Positions 53,190-60,777 of a DNA stretch of 64,000 nt are shown here, in pieces; position 1 is the first letter of the stretch, and every line of letters starts with the position of its first letter. The stretch is from assembly GCA_963666875.2 (NCBI GenBank), contig CAXXPU010000003.1, forward strand, positions 7,719 through 71,718, read 5' to 3'. The DNA is from G963662655 sp963666875 (GTDB lineage: Bacteria > Cloacimonadota > Cloacimonadia > Cloacimonadales > JAIOQZ01). The notes under the pieces were generated by a model. It had not been told where the DNA came from and did not search any database. It worked only from the letters and a program-made list of their open reading frames with translations. The translations under genes and the position numbers were made by a program.

Positions 53190-54787
53190 TATTTGCCTCC
53201 CGAGCGTTTCTTCTTGCTATAGACATGGATACACGGTCTGCGCGGGATGATCACCGACACGCCTTCGTAGGCGATCTCTTCTTCAATGATCTTCACGTTC
53301 TCGTCGTGCATGCGGCTCAGCGGATTGATCACGCGGATATGTTCCTTCTCGACGCCGATTCCCTCGCATATCTTCTCGAGCCTGCCGGTTACGGACGAAT
53401 CCTGCATACCGGTCATCGCGGTGGTGTCGTTGTCGAGGATGACAACCACGACATTCGCCTGCTTATAGACCGCGTCCAGCAGACCGGTGATCCCCGAATG
53501 ACCGAAAGTCGAGTCGCCGATCACGGCGATGGCGGGGAAAAGACCGGCATCGGCGGCACCGATCGCCATGGTGATCGATGCGCCCATATCGACGCAGGAG
53601 TTGATCGACTGATAAGGCGGCATGAAGCCGAGCGTGTAGCAGCCGATATCGGAGAAGATGTGTCCCTGACCGTACTTCTCGACGACCGCTGCTTTCAGCG
53701 CTTTGTAGCTGTCGGCGTGCGGGCATCCGACGCACAGCGCCGGCGGACGTCCGACCATCAGTTCGGGCATCGGCTGAGATGCAAGCGCCGGCATTCCCAG
53801 CGCATTGCGGACCGTCGCGGGATTGAGTTCGCCGTCCCACGACAGGGTGCCGTCCATGCGTCCTTTGATCTTCAGACCGTTATTCAGGAAGCCGCGAAGC
53901 TGTTCTTCCACCAGCGGCATTCCCTCTTCGACCATGAGTATCTCATCGCATTCTGCGGCGATCCGCTCGATCATCTTCTTTGGAAGCGGATATTGCCCGA
54001 TCTTCACGACGGGATACGGGCAGCCATCGGGATAGTTTTCCATCAGGTAGTTGTAGCCAAGTCCGCAGGCGATAATGCCCAGCGACTTGTCCTTGCCGTC
54101 GAAATAGTGGTTGAACGGCGATTCCTCGGATGCCTTGACCATCTCGTCCTGCATCTCGAGGTGATGTTTGTATTTCTTACGTGCAAACGCCGGAAGCAGC
54201 ATGAACTGGTTCGGATCGGTCGGCTTGCTCATCGGATTTTCCGCAACCTCTTCGTGACGATCGACACCCGCTCTCGAATGGGCAAGACGGGTCGTGACCC
54301 GGAACATCACCGGAAGATGGAATCTTTCGGAAAGCTCGAAGCCGTGCTTCGCCATATCGTAGGCTTCCTGCTGATTCGACGGCTCCAACGCCGGAATCAT
54401 GGCGAACTTCGCGAAGAAACGCGAGTCCTGTTCATTCTGCGACGAGTGCATGGACGGATCGTCCGCCACCGCGACGATCAGACCGCCGCTGGCGCCTGTC
54501 AGCGCCGAATTCATGAATGGATCGGCAGCGACATTGAGTCCCACGTGTTTCATGGTGACGATCGCGCGCTTTCCGGCATACGACATACCGATCGCGGCTT
54601 CCATCGCCGTTTTTTCGTTTGCGTGCCAAAGACGTTTGACATCTCGCTCTTTCGCTTGCGGTGAAACCTGGATATACTCACCGATCTCGGTGGAAGGTGT
54701 TCCCGGATATCCGTAAAATCCGGAGAGACCTGCATCCAGCGCTCCCTGCGCGAAAGCTTCGTCGCCCAACAACATCATTTTCTGCAT
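53189..54787 (-). CDS. iorA: Indolepyruvate ferredoxin oxidoreductase, alpha subunit, without ferredoxin tail
   Basis: 532 residues from ATG 54787 (AAGGAG). N-terminal pyrimidine-binding domain (FYGYPGTPSTEIGEYI, HANEKTAMEAAIGMSYAGKRAIVTMKHVGLN) and a C-terminal TPP domain (ALCVGCPHADSYKALK, DIGCYTLGFMPPYQ, VIGDSTFGHSGITGL, DNDTTAMTGMQ). Usual IorA proteins run on for ~60-90 residues with two [4Fe-4S] ferredoxin motifs; this one stops after CIHVYSKKKRSGGK. A separate ferredoxin would then be required. First gene of iorAB; strong promoter upstream. Confidence 0.93.
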   Translation of the reverse strand: MQKMMLLGDEAFAQGALDAGLSGFYGYPGTPSTEIGEYIQVSPQAKERDVKRLWHANEKTAMEAAIGMSYAGKRAIVTMKHVGLNVAADPFMNSALTGASGGLIVAVADDPSMHSSQNEQDSRFFAKFAMIPALEPSNQQEAYDMAKHGFELSERFHLPVMFRVTTRLAHSRAGVDRHEEVAENPMSKPTDPNQFMLLPAFARKKYKHHLEMQDEMVKASEESPFNHYFDGKDKSLGIIACGLGYNYLMENYPDGCPYPVVKIGQYPLPKKMIERIAAECDEILMVEEGMPLVEEQLRGFLNNGLKIKGRMDGTLSWDGELNPATVRNALGMPALASQPMPELMVGRPPALCVGCPHADSYKALKAAVVEKYGQGHIFSDIGCYTLGFMPPYQSINSCVDMGASITMAIGAADAGLFPAIAVIGDSTFGHSGITGLLDAVYKQANVVVVILDNDTTAMTGMQDSSVTGRLEKICEGIGVEKEHIRVINPLSRMHDENVKIIEEEIAYEGVSVIIPRRPCIHVYSKKKRSGGK

Positions 54788-54895
54788 TGGCAACTCCTTT
54801 GGTGTTTTTATATGTAAGTGTTCTATATTACCTGAAAGACAGGCTGTAACACTCTCGGTTTTCGAGAGATACACCCCGGATTTTGAATGTGTGCA

Positions 54896-54923
54896 ATGAT
54901 ATTGGAACCCGAATATCTGTCAA
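54896..54923 (-). promoter_or_regulatory. Sigma70-type promoter of iorAB
   Basis: On the minus strand TTGACA (54918-54923), 16 bases, TATCAT (54896-54901). It lies just after the ankyrin gene's stop. A small hairpin (CTCTCG/CGAGAG, 54852-54867) is in the leader. Confidence 0.65.
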
Positions 54924-54939
54924 CCGTTTACGCGTTTTT

Positions 54940-56019
54940 CTAACCTGTTGATCGACTCGTTCGAAGAATCCGAACCGCCTTCCGAATCCCGAATCGCGTT
55001 ATAGCGCGCAACATCGGGATTTCCGCAATGAACCTCGCGAGCCACGGGCCGACGCGATAATATCCGCAAATAAATAAGCGACCGACCGAGGATCGAACCA
55101 TGACATGATCCCGGAAGTGGCGCAGAATGTCCAGATCGGGATGGTCGATGTCATCGTATGCGACCGTCGCGATAAAGCAATCCTTGAGCAGCTTCGGTAT
55201 GCGCGATTCGAATATGTTGCGCGACGGGATCTTGCCTTCGTTGTTCTTGATGTCGGGATTCGCGCCGTTCTCCTGAAGCAGTTTGACAATCGGCTTGCGG
55301 TTGAGGTAGTATGCGAGATGCAGAGCTGTCTCGCCTCTGCTATCCTGGATATTGGGATCGGCGCTATTGGAGAGCAGGAACTTGACCATCGCCTGTTGAT
55401 CGCCGAACACGGCATCCTGCAGCGGAGTTCGTCCGGAACTCGTTCGGGCATTGATATCCGCGCCCTTTTCCAGCAGCTTCTTCGCCAGACTGATATCGCC
55501 GAAACGCGCCGCCATGTGGATCGGCGTGACGCCTTCGTTGTTCGGGATGGTCACTTCAGCGCCTTTCCTGATCAGCACTTCCGCGATATCCTTCATGTCG
55601 TGCTTAAGGGCCAGGTGCAGCGCAGTCTCGTTCTGTTCGTTCACGCCATTCAGGTTGATCCCGGATTCGATTATTTCTTGCGCGATGCGGGTCAATCCGG
55701 TATCGACTGCCAGCAGCAGCGCGGTCGAATCGTCCGGATTCATGCTGTTCTGCCTGTCGGATATCTGCGACCAGAGGTAGGTTGTCGTACTGTCCAGGTG
55801 GTTGACCAGCGCTAACCGGAACAGCTTCCGAATGATTCTGTCGTCAGGATGGTACTTCGCGAAAAGACGTTTCGCGATTGTATCCGCCATGTCTTTACGG
55901 CGCAGATCGATCGCCTGCTCCATGGTTTCGACCCATGGTATATCCTGTCCAGTATCGAGAATCTGGCAAAGCGTGTGCATGTCGCCGGTGCGGATCGCTT
56001 CTTTCAGACGATCGTTCAT
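54940..56019 (-). CDS. Ankyrin-repeat protein with C-terminal CFI-box domain
   Basis: 359 residues; ATG 56019, nine bases after GGAGG (an adjoining TTG at 56028 is less likely). Residues ~95-285 are five or six ankyrin units (ETALHLALKHDMKDIAEVLIRKGAEVTIPNNEG; TPIHMAARFGDISLAKKLLEKGADIN; TPLQDAVFGDQQAMVKFLL in type). The end (~290-345) is the CFI-box tail: CFIATVAYDD, DILRHFRDH, GRLFICGYYRVGPWLARFIA. This tail is found on many unrelated proteins and has no proven role. No signal peptide. Separate from iorAB, which has its own promoter. Confidence 0.85.
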   Translation of the reverse strand: MNDRLKEAIRTGDMHTLCQILDTGQDIPWVETMEQAIDLRRKDMADTIAKRLFAKYHPDDRIIRKLFRLALVNHLDSTTTYLWSQISDRQNSMNPDDSTALLLAVDTGLTRIAQEIIESGINLNGVNEQNETALHLALKHDMKDIAEVLIRKGAEVTIPNNEGVTPIHMAARFGDISLAKKLLEKGADINARTSSGRTPLQDAVFGDQQAMVKFLLSNSADPNIQDSRGETALHLAYYLNRKPIVKLLQENGANPDIKNNEGKIPSRNIFESRIPKLLKDCFIATVAYDDIDHPDLDILRHFRDHVMVRSSVGRLFICGYYRVGPWLARFIAEIPMLRAITRFGIRKAVRILRTSRSTG

Positions 56020-56233
56020 GAAGTACAACCTCCGTTGATCAATCTACCGTCATGGTCGGCATTTATATAAATGTGCAAATCCGATGTGCGTGTTTGCAAA
56101 AACTGAATTGCGTATAATATTCTGTCAAATGAAAATCGATCAAGCATCATGCGGGGAACAGAATACAGAATGCAGGAGTCAGGAGACAGGAGTCAGAATG
56201 GAGATGAGGGAGGCGGTTGCTCCCCACTGGAAC

Positions 56234-56251
56234 GCAGGCATCCCTGCCTGC
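56234..56251. repeat. R5-like hairpin
   Basis: GCAGGCA-TCCC-TGCCTGC, the same stem as 45908-45925. Confidence 0.6.
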
Positions 56252-56310
56252 ATCTCTAAGAGCAACAGTATAAAGAAGTTAGAAGACAATATGGGACGCC
56301 CGTATTCCCG

Positions 56311-56360
56311 AGTTCCGCAGGAACGACAGATTTTAGCCCGTGGCGTAAGCCATGGGTTTA
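56311..56360 (+). repeat. R1 repeat, copy c, uninterrupted
   Basis: AGTTCC-GC-AGGAACG, ACAGATTTTAGCCCGTGGC, GTAA loop, GCCATGGGTTTA. It is followed by AGCAGATTTGTTCG, which resembles part of the 59-base repeat. Confidence 0.75.
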
Positions 56361-56403
56361 ACGCACTTCGAATCCGAACACTCCAGCCAGCAGATTTGTT
56401 CGC

Positions 56404-56466
56404 CCACACCTATTGGCGTGTTCATTCACGACGAAGGCGTGGTGTTACACGTCGATAGGTGTGGGC
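56404..56466. repeat. Long inverted repeat
   Basis: CCCACACCTAT near 56403 and ATAGGTGTGGG near 56456 are perfect complements. Between them GGCGTGTTCA and the GTGTTACACG stretch add partial pairing. No T run, so not a simple terminator. Confidence 0.6.
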
Positions 56467-56550
56467 GGGCAAAGATGCGGATGGATGACCAACTGAAACC
56501 GACCACCTCTCCATCCTGCTAATCGTGCTAATCCTGTAAATCGTGATTCA

Positions 56551-56587
56551 GAAAAAAACTCCCGCCGATCGCAAAACCAGCGGGAGT
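56551..56587 (-). terminator. Terminator of the vor/kor operon
   Basis: On the minus strand: ACTCCCGC, 14-base loop, GCGGGAGT, then seven T; 25 bases after the gamma-subunit stop. Confidence 0.88.
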
Positions 56588-56612
56588 ATACTATATCGAT
56601 AGGAATAGACTA

Positions 56613-57146
56613 CTACTTGTATTCCATGCCTTTCTTGATTGCTTTTTCATTGAGTTCGAGCAGATCAGGGCGCTTCTTGCCGAGAGTATCCGCGAGCTCT
56701 TGAAGCACGGTTTCATATTTAACCAGGTCGATGTTCGCGAGCAGCGTGCCGATGGCGACCATGTTGAGTACCTTCTGGCTGCCGAGGTCGTTAGCGATCT
56801 TCGACATGGGAACGTAGATAACCTTCGCGTCGTCTTTCTGGATCTTTCTGGGGCACATGTCTTCGTTGGCAATAATCAGTCCGCCGGGGCGAACGAATGA
56901 TCCGAACTTGTCCAGCGAAGGCTGGTTGAGCGCGACGAGAATGTCCATCTTCGTGACAAGCGGCGATGCGACCGGTTCGTCGGAGATCACGACGGCCACG
57001 TTGGCGGTACCGCCGCGCATTTCGGGTCCGTAAGAAGGCAGCCAGGAGACGTTCTTGCCGTCTTTCATGCCTGCCAGCGCGAGGAACTTACCGAACGTCA
57101 GTGCGCCCTGTCCACCGAATCCTGAGCAGATGATGTCAGCTTTCAT
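56613..57146 (-). CDS. 2-oxoacid:ferredoxin oxidoreductase, gamma subunit
   Basis: 177 residues from ATG 57146 (GGAGGAGA); an open frame to 57221 is not used. KADIICSGFGGQGALTFGKFLA start, PSYGPEMRGGTANVAVVISD, VNMVAIG-type loop. Forms the electron- and CoA-linked part of the complex. Overlaps the beta subunit by 4 bases and is the last gene of the operon. Confidence 0.92.
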   Translation of the reverse strand: MKADIICSGFGGQGALTFGKFLALAGMKDGKNVSWLPSYGPEMRGGTANVAVVISDEPVASPLVTKMDILVALNQPSLDKFGSFVRPGGLIIANEDMCPRKIQKDDAKVIYVPMSKIANDLGSQKVLNMVAIGTLLANIDLVKYETVLQELADTLGKKRPDLLELNEKAIKKGMEYK

Positions 57147-57898
57147 TTGTCTCCTCCTTCTGCACCGCGATCGCGGAACAAACCGAGTTTGAAGAAGGGC
57201 AGCATGTTTTCTTTCGCCCACTGCAGCGAGTCAACCGGCGTGATACCCCAGTTGGTCGGGCAGGTCGAGACGAATTCGATAAAGGTGAACCCGCGATTCT
57301 CCTTGTTGTAGGTCAACGCTTTCTTTACGGCTTTCTTCGCCTTCATGATATCCGGCGCGGAAAGTAATGACACCCTCTCGATGTAGTAGGGTGCTACCAG
57401 TGAATCCAGAAGCTCGCAGGCGCGAACCGGATAACCGATATCCTTCTCGTCGCGTCCGTAGGGAGATGTACTGGTCTTCATACCGGGCAGGGTGGTCGGT
57501 GCCATCTGACCGCCGGTCATGCCGTAAATGGCGTTGTTGACGAAGAAGACGGAAATCTTCTCGCCGCGATTGGCTGCATGGATGATCTCGGCCGTACCGA
57601 TCGCCGCGAGGTCGCCGTCACCCTGATAGGTGAAGACGTGCATGTCGGGTCTGGCACGCTTCATGCCGGTCGCGACAGCCGGAGCGCGTCCGTGTGCCGC
57701 TTCCGCCATATCGATATCGAAGAATTTATACGCGAACACGGAGCAGCCCACCGGTGCGACGCCCATCATCTTGTTGCGCAGACCCAGTTCGTCGATGGAT
57801 TCCGCGATGAGACGATGCGCCACGCCGTGCGTACAGCCCGGGCAATAGGTGAAATTCAGGTCGGTGAGTGATTCTGGTCGTTTGGCTATAACTTCCAT
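57143..57898 (-). CDS. 2-oxoacid:ferredoxin oxidoreductase, beta subunit (TPP-binding)
   Basis: 251 residues. CPGCTHGVAHRL, GVAPVGCSVFAYKF, and the TPP/Mg motif YQGDGDLAAIGTAEIIHAANRGEKISVFFVNN (GDGDLAAIG...NN) are complete; GMTGGQMAPTTL follows. The proximal cluster Cys are in CPGC, GCS and near the end (STCP). Together with the alpha, gamma and ferredoxin subunits it oxidises a 2-oxoacid to acyl-CoA and CO2. Confidence 0.93.
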   Translation of the reverse strand: MEVIAKRPESLTDLNFTYCPGCTHGVAHRLIAESIDELGLRNKMMGVAPVGCSVFAYKFFDIDMAEAAHGRAPAVATGMKRARPDMHVFTYQGDGDLAAIGTAEIIHAANRGEKISVFFVNNAIYGMTGGQMAPTTLPGMKTSTSPYGRDEKDIGYPVRACELLDSLVAPYYIERVSLLSAPDIMKAKKAVKKALTYNKENRGFTFIEFVSTCPTNWGITPVDSLQWAKENMLPFFKLGLFRDRGAEGGDK

Positions 57899-57907
57899 GT
57901 GTTCCTC

Positions 57908-58984
57908 CTACAAATTCTCTTCGATTTTCGCTTTGGCTTCTTCAGGCGTGAAGACGATTCCGCCGACCTTTCCGAGGAAATCGACTTCTTTCGCTCCGTT
58001 GACCGCCAGTTTCACGTCTTCGATCATCTGTCCCGAATTGAATTCGAACACGATCACCTTCTTAATGCCGTCGTGCAGAGCGTTTTTGATCGCATCGTAG
58101 GGATAGGGCCATACCGTGATCGGACGGATCAGACCGATGCTCTTGCCTTCCGCCTTGAGTGTATCGACCGCCGACTTCACGATGCGCGATGCGGTTCCGT
58201 ACGCTACGCAGAGGATATCGTTGTCCTTCGACAGGTTGTACTCTTCCCAGCGCTGCTCGTTCTTCTTGATTTCGTCATAGACTCTCAAGAGACCTTCGAC
58301 GTGTTTCTCCAGCACTTCCGGATCGATTTCGAGCGAGTTGATCTCGTGGTGGTGGTGATTCGGCTCGTCTTCATTCGGCTGCATGCACCACGCGTTGTGT
58401 TGCTTGTTCAGCGCGTCGATCTCCTGTTGTGTCTTGGGTTCGGCGAATTCCACCGGCTCCATCATCTGGCCCAGCAGACCGTCCGAGAGGATCATCGCCG
58501 GGGTTCTGTACTTGTCGGCAAGGTCGAACGCCAGGCTCGCCATGTCGGCGAACTCCTGCACGGTACTCGGTGCGACGACGATGCAATGGTAATCGCCGTG
58601 TCCGCCACCCTTGGTCGCCTGGAAGTAGTCGCCCTGCGCCGGCGCGATGTCGCCCAGTCCCGGGCCGCCGCGCTGTACGTTGACGATCACCGCCGGAAGC
58701 TTGGCACCGGCGATGTACGAGATACCTTCCATCTTCAGCGAGATTCCAGGTGAGGATGAGGAAGTCATGACCCTTCTGCCGCATCCGGCAGCGCCATAGA
58801 CCATGTTGATGGCGGCGACTTCACTCTCCGCCTGTAAAAATGTTCCGCCCACCTTGGGCATCATCTTCGCCATGTACTCGATCAGTTCGCTCTGGGGCGT
58901 GATCGGATATGCGAAATAAAGACGACAGCCGGCACGAATGGCGGCTTCCGCTACGGCTTCGTTTCCTTTCATCAAAACCTTCAT
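57908..58984 (-). CDS. vorB: VorB-type alpha subunit of 2-oxoacid:ferredoxin oxidoreductase
   Basis: 358 residues; MKVLMKGNEAVAEAAIRAGC is the VorB-type start, followed by YFAYPITPQSELIEYM, GRRVMTSSSSPGISLKMEGISYIAGAKLPAVIVNVQRGGPGLG (TSSSSPGISLK, VNVQRGGPGLG) and DGLLGQMMEP. These four-subunit enzymes act on branched-chain 2-oxoacids (Vor) or 2-oxoglutarate (Kor/Oor); sequence start favours Vor, but substrate is not proven. Order is ferredoxin-alpha-beta-gamma with gaps of 12, 9 and -4 bases. Confidence 0.9.
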   Translation of the reverse strand: MKVLMKGNEAVAEAAIRAGCRLYFAYPITPQSELIEYMAKMMPKVGGTFLQAESEVAAINMVYGAAGCGRRVMTSSSSPGISLKMEGISYIAGAKLPAVIVNVQRGGPGLGDIAPAQGDYFQATKGGGHGDYHCIVVAPSTVQEFADMASLAFDLADKYRTPAMILSDGLLGQMMEPVEFAEPKTQQEIDALNKQHNAWCMQPNEDEPNHHHHEINSLEIDPEVLEKHVEGLLRVYDEIKKNEQRWEEYNLSKDNDILCVAYGTASRIVKSAVDTLKAEGKSIGLIRPITVWPYPYDAIKNALHDGIKKVIVFEFNSGQMIEDVKLAVNGAKEVDFLGKVGGIVFTPEEAKAKIEENL

Positions 58985-58996
58985 GAGGGCCTCCGT

Positions 58997-59200
58997 TTAT
59001 TTCTCAATTGTTATTGCGACATCAGGGCAGATTGTGTAGCAAAACCTGCACGCGATACAGGAATCGGGGTCAAAACATTCCGCATAGTGATATCCCTTCT
59101 GGTTAATATTCTCTGAAAATCGCAGGATCTTCTTGGGACACGCACTGATGCATAACCCACAGCCCTTACAATAGTTCGGATCGATTGTAACTCGCGGCAT
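58997..59200 (-). CDS. 2x[4Fe-4S] ferredoxin subunit
   Basis: 67 residues with two clusters: CKGCGLCISACP and CIACRFCYTICP. First gene of the oxidoreductase operon (delta/D subunit). It passes electrons from the TPP subunit to free ferredoxin. AAAGGAG ribosome site. Confidence 0.94.
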   Translation of the reverse strand: MPRVTIDPNYCKGCGLCISACPKKILRFSENINQKGYHYAECFDPDSCIACRFCYTICPDVAITIEK

Positions 59201-59594
59201 GACGTACTCCTTTCTAAATGATCGTAATTAGGACACCCCTTACTATCGGTGGCGGAATTGTCAACTGGAATATAGGATTTTCATGGTTTCGATCACGCAA
59301 ATTCCGACATCCTCTCGGTCTGGCAAGACTTCTGCCAGAATAACGGCAATCGGATGGGAATGTCAAGCGGGAAATGTTCGTTAATATTCAACAGGCGAAA
59401 TATGAATACTGCGGAGTATTCTGAGAATCCAGAGATAGATATATAAAGCACCAATGATGTCTGCCGCATGTAATGATTCGGGTTCTTATTGTACCTTCAT
59501 TTCATTTCAACAAGCTAAAATTACGTTGACACCTATCGATCTCCTATCGTAATGTTGTATATTGAGAGGAAAAACTCGTGAACGGAGGAATTAC
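59201..59594. other. Divergent intergenic region
   Basis: 394 bases between the oxidoreductase operon and a secreted protein gene. A minus-strand TTGACA (59259-59264) lacks a good -10. A 7-base-stem hairpin TCTGGCA...TGCCAGA lies at 59319-59339. TTGACA at 59526-59531 faces the plus-strand gene. Nothing else is recognised. Confidence 0.5.
59526..59555 (+). promoter_or_regulatory. Possible promoter of the secreted protein gene
   Basis: TTGACA (59526-59531), 18 bases, TAATGT (59550-59555); start codon at 59595. Confidence 0.4.
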
Positions 59595-60653
59595 ATGACA
59601 AACAAATGGTGGTATCTTTCTATCCTGTTACTGCTTGGCGTCACACTGCACGCGATGCCGGAGGGATTCTTCACAATGGATGAAATTACCGGCAACGTGC
59701 AGAAAGCGTTGAATCACCAACGCCCGAGCTATATCAGCGATGTGATGGCTGGCGACGCTCAGTTCAACGTTTTCGCCCAGCACATGATCGATCAGGTTAA
59801 GCAGACAGAGCAATATATAAATGCTCCCGAGGAGCAGCAGAAGTTGTTAATCGAGCAATTGGAAGCAAACTTCGAGAATATCCGGAAGGAGCATACAGAC
59901 AACATGGTCAACGCTGTCATGCTTCTGGGAACACGTTTCACCAAGATGCTTTTCGACTATCCCGAGATCGACTACATGGAACTCGAATTCCACTCGATCG
60001 ATTTCAGGACGCCCCAGGAAGTGTATGGCGTGACCATGCACGAAGACGCCATCATGGCTTTCAACGATGAGGAATACATGATCGAGTGCCTCTTCCCCGA
60101 AATCCTCGAGATCGATGGTGGATTCATACTCGAGCAAGTGCCGGAGTTCACTGTTTATCGCTATGCTTTCCCGGTCGAAGAGATTGCCACCGAGATCGCG
60201 CGATCCTTCAGCAAAGCAAGATTCAATATCATCGATTCGCTGTATGTCAACGAAATGCAGATGCAGAAGAAGCTCGATTCGTTTGTCGAATTCTTCCGAC
60301 AAAGCGACCAGTACAAAGCCATGGGTGAGGCCCAGCAGAAGGAGTTTGAATCGATCATCGAAGAAGGACGCGGCAATATCGGCACCGAGATGTACGCGAA
60401 ACGAAAGAAGACCGAAGAAGCCTGGGAAACCGTCGATTACGGCCATGATTACTTCGATTTCAAGACGTTCTCCGTAGATAGCTGTGAACCGGGTTACGTT
60501 ACAACAGAGCAGGGTGTACAATCCATGCACGACACGAAGATATCGATCAGCAGTGAAGATTACACGATAAAAATGACTATCGGAGAATTGATCTCGTTCG
60601 GCAACTTGTGGAAGATCGTCGGATCGATCGATTTCACGGTTGAGGAGAAGTAA
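59595..60653 (+). CDS. Secreted protein, unknown
   Basis: 352 residues from ATG 59595, preceded by GGAGGA and opening a signal peptide (MTNKWWYLSILLLLGVTLHA/M). The open frame back to 59562 has no ribosome site. The mature protein is acidic and mixed helical/strand (YINAPEEQQKLLIEQLEANFENIRKEHTDN in type, then FRTPQEVYGVTMHEDAIMAF, and a beta-rich end TIKMTIGELISFGNLWKIVGSIDF). No family is recognised. Own promoter; a poly-T-rich stretch separates it from the next gene. Confidence 0.75.
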   Translation: MTNKWWYLSILLLLGVTLHAMPEGFFTMDEITGNVQKALNHQRPSYISDVMAGDAQFNVFAQHMIDQVKQTEQYINAPEEQQKLLIEQLEANFENIRKEHTDNMVNAVMLLGTRFTKMLFDYPEIDYMELEFHSIDFRTPQEVYGVTMHEDAIMAFNDEEYMIECLFPEILEIDGGFILEQVPEFTVYRYAFPVEEIATEIARSFSKARFNIIDSLYVNEMQMQKKLDSFVEFFRQSDQYKAMGEAQQKEFESIIEEGRGNIGTEMYAKRKKTEEAWETVDYGHDYFDFKTFSVDSCEPGYVTTEQGVQSMHDTKISISSEDYTIKMTIGELISFGNLWKIVGSIDFTVEEK

Positions 60654-60777
60654 TACTTGAAAGTAAAACAGAATAGCCAAAAAAACTAAACAATTATTTT
60701 TTTTTATAAGTCTGGAACATTTTATGCATTTGTAATTTGAACAACCTTCTTGTTCCGGGGCATAGAGAGGAGGAATT

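Larger units (their letters stand above)
56020..56612. other. Repeat-bearing intergenic region with terminator
   Basis: 593 bases: short GGAGTCAGGA-type repeats (56171-56196), R5-like hairpin (56234-56251), R1 copy c (56311-56360), a long palindromic stretch CCCACACCTAT...ATAGGTGTGGGCGGGC (56404-56470), then the vor terminator. No credible ORF. Confidence 0.65.

Noticed and set aside
53225..54664. 479-codon open frame on the plus strand
   Set aside because: Antisense shadow of iorA, whose motifs are complete on the other strand.
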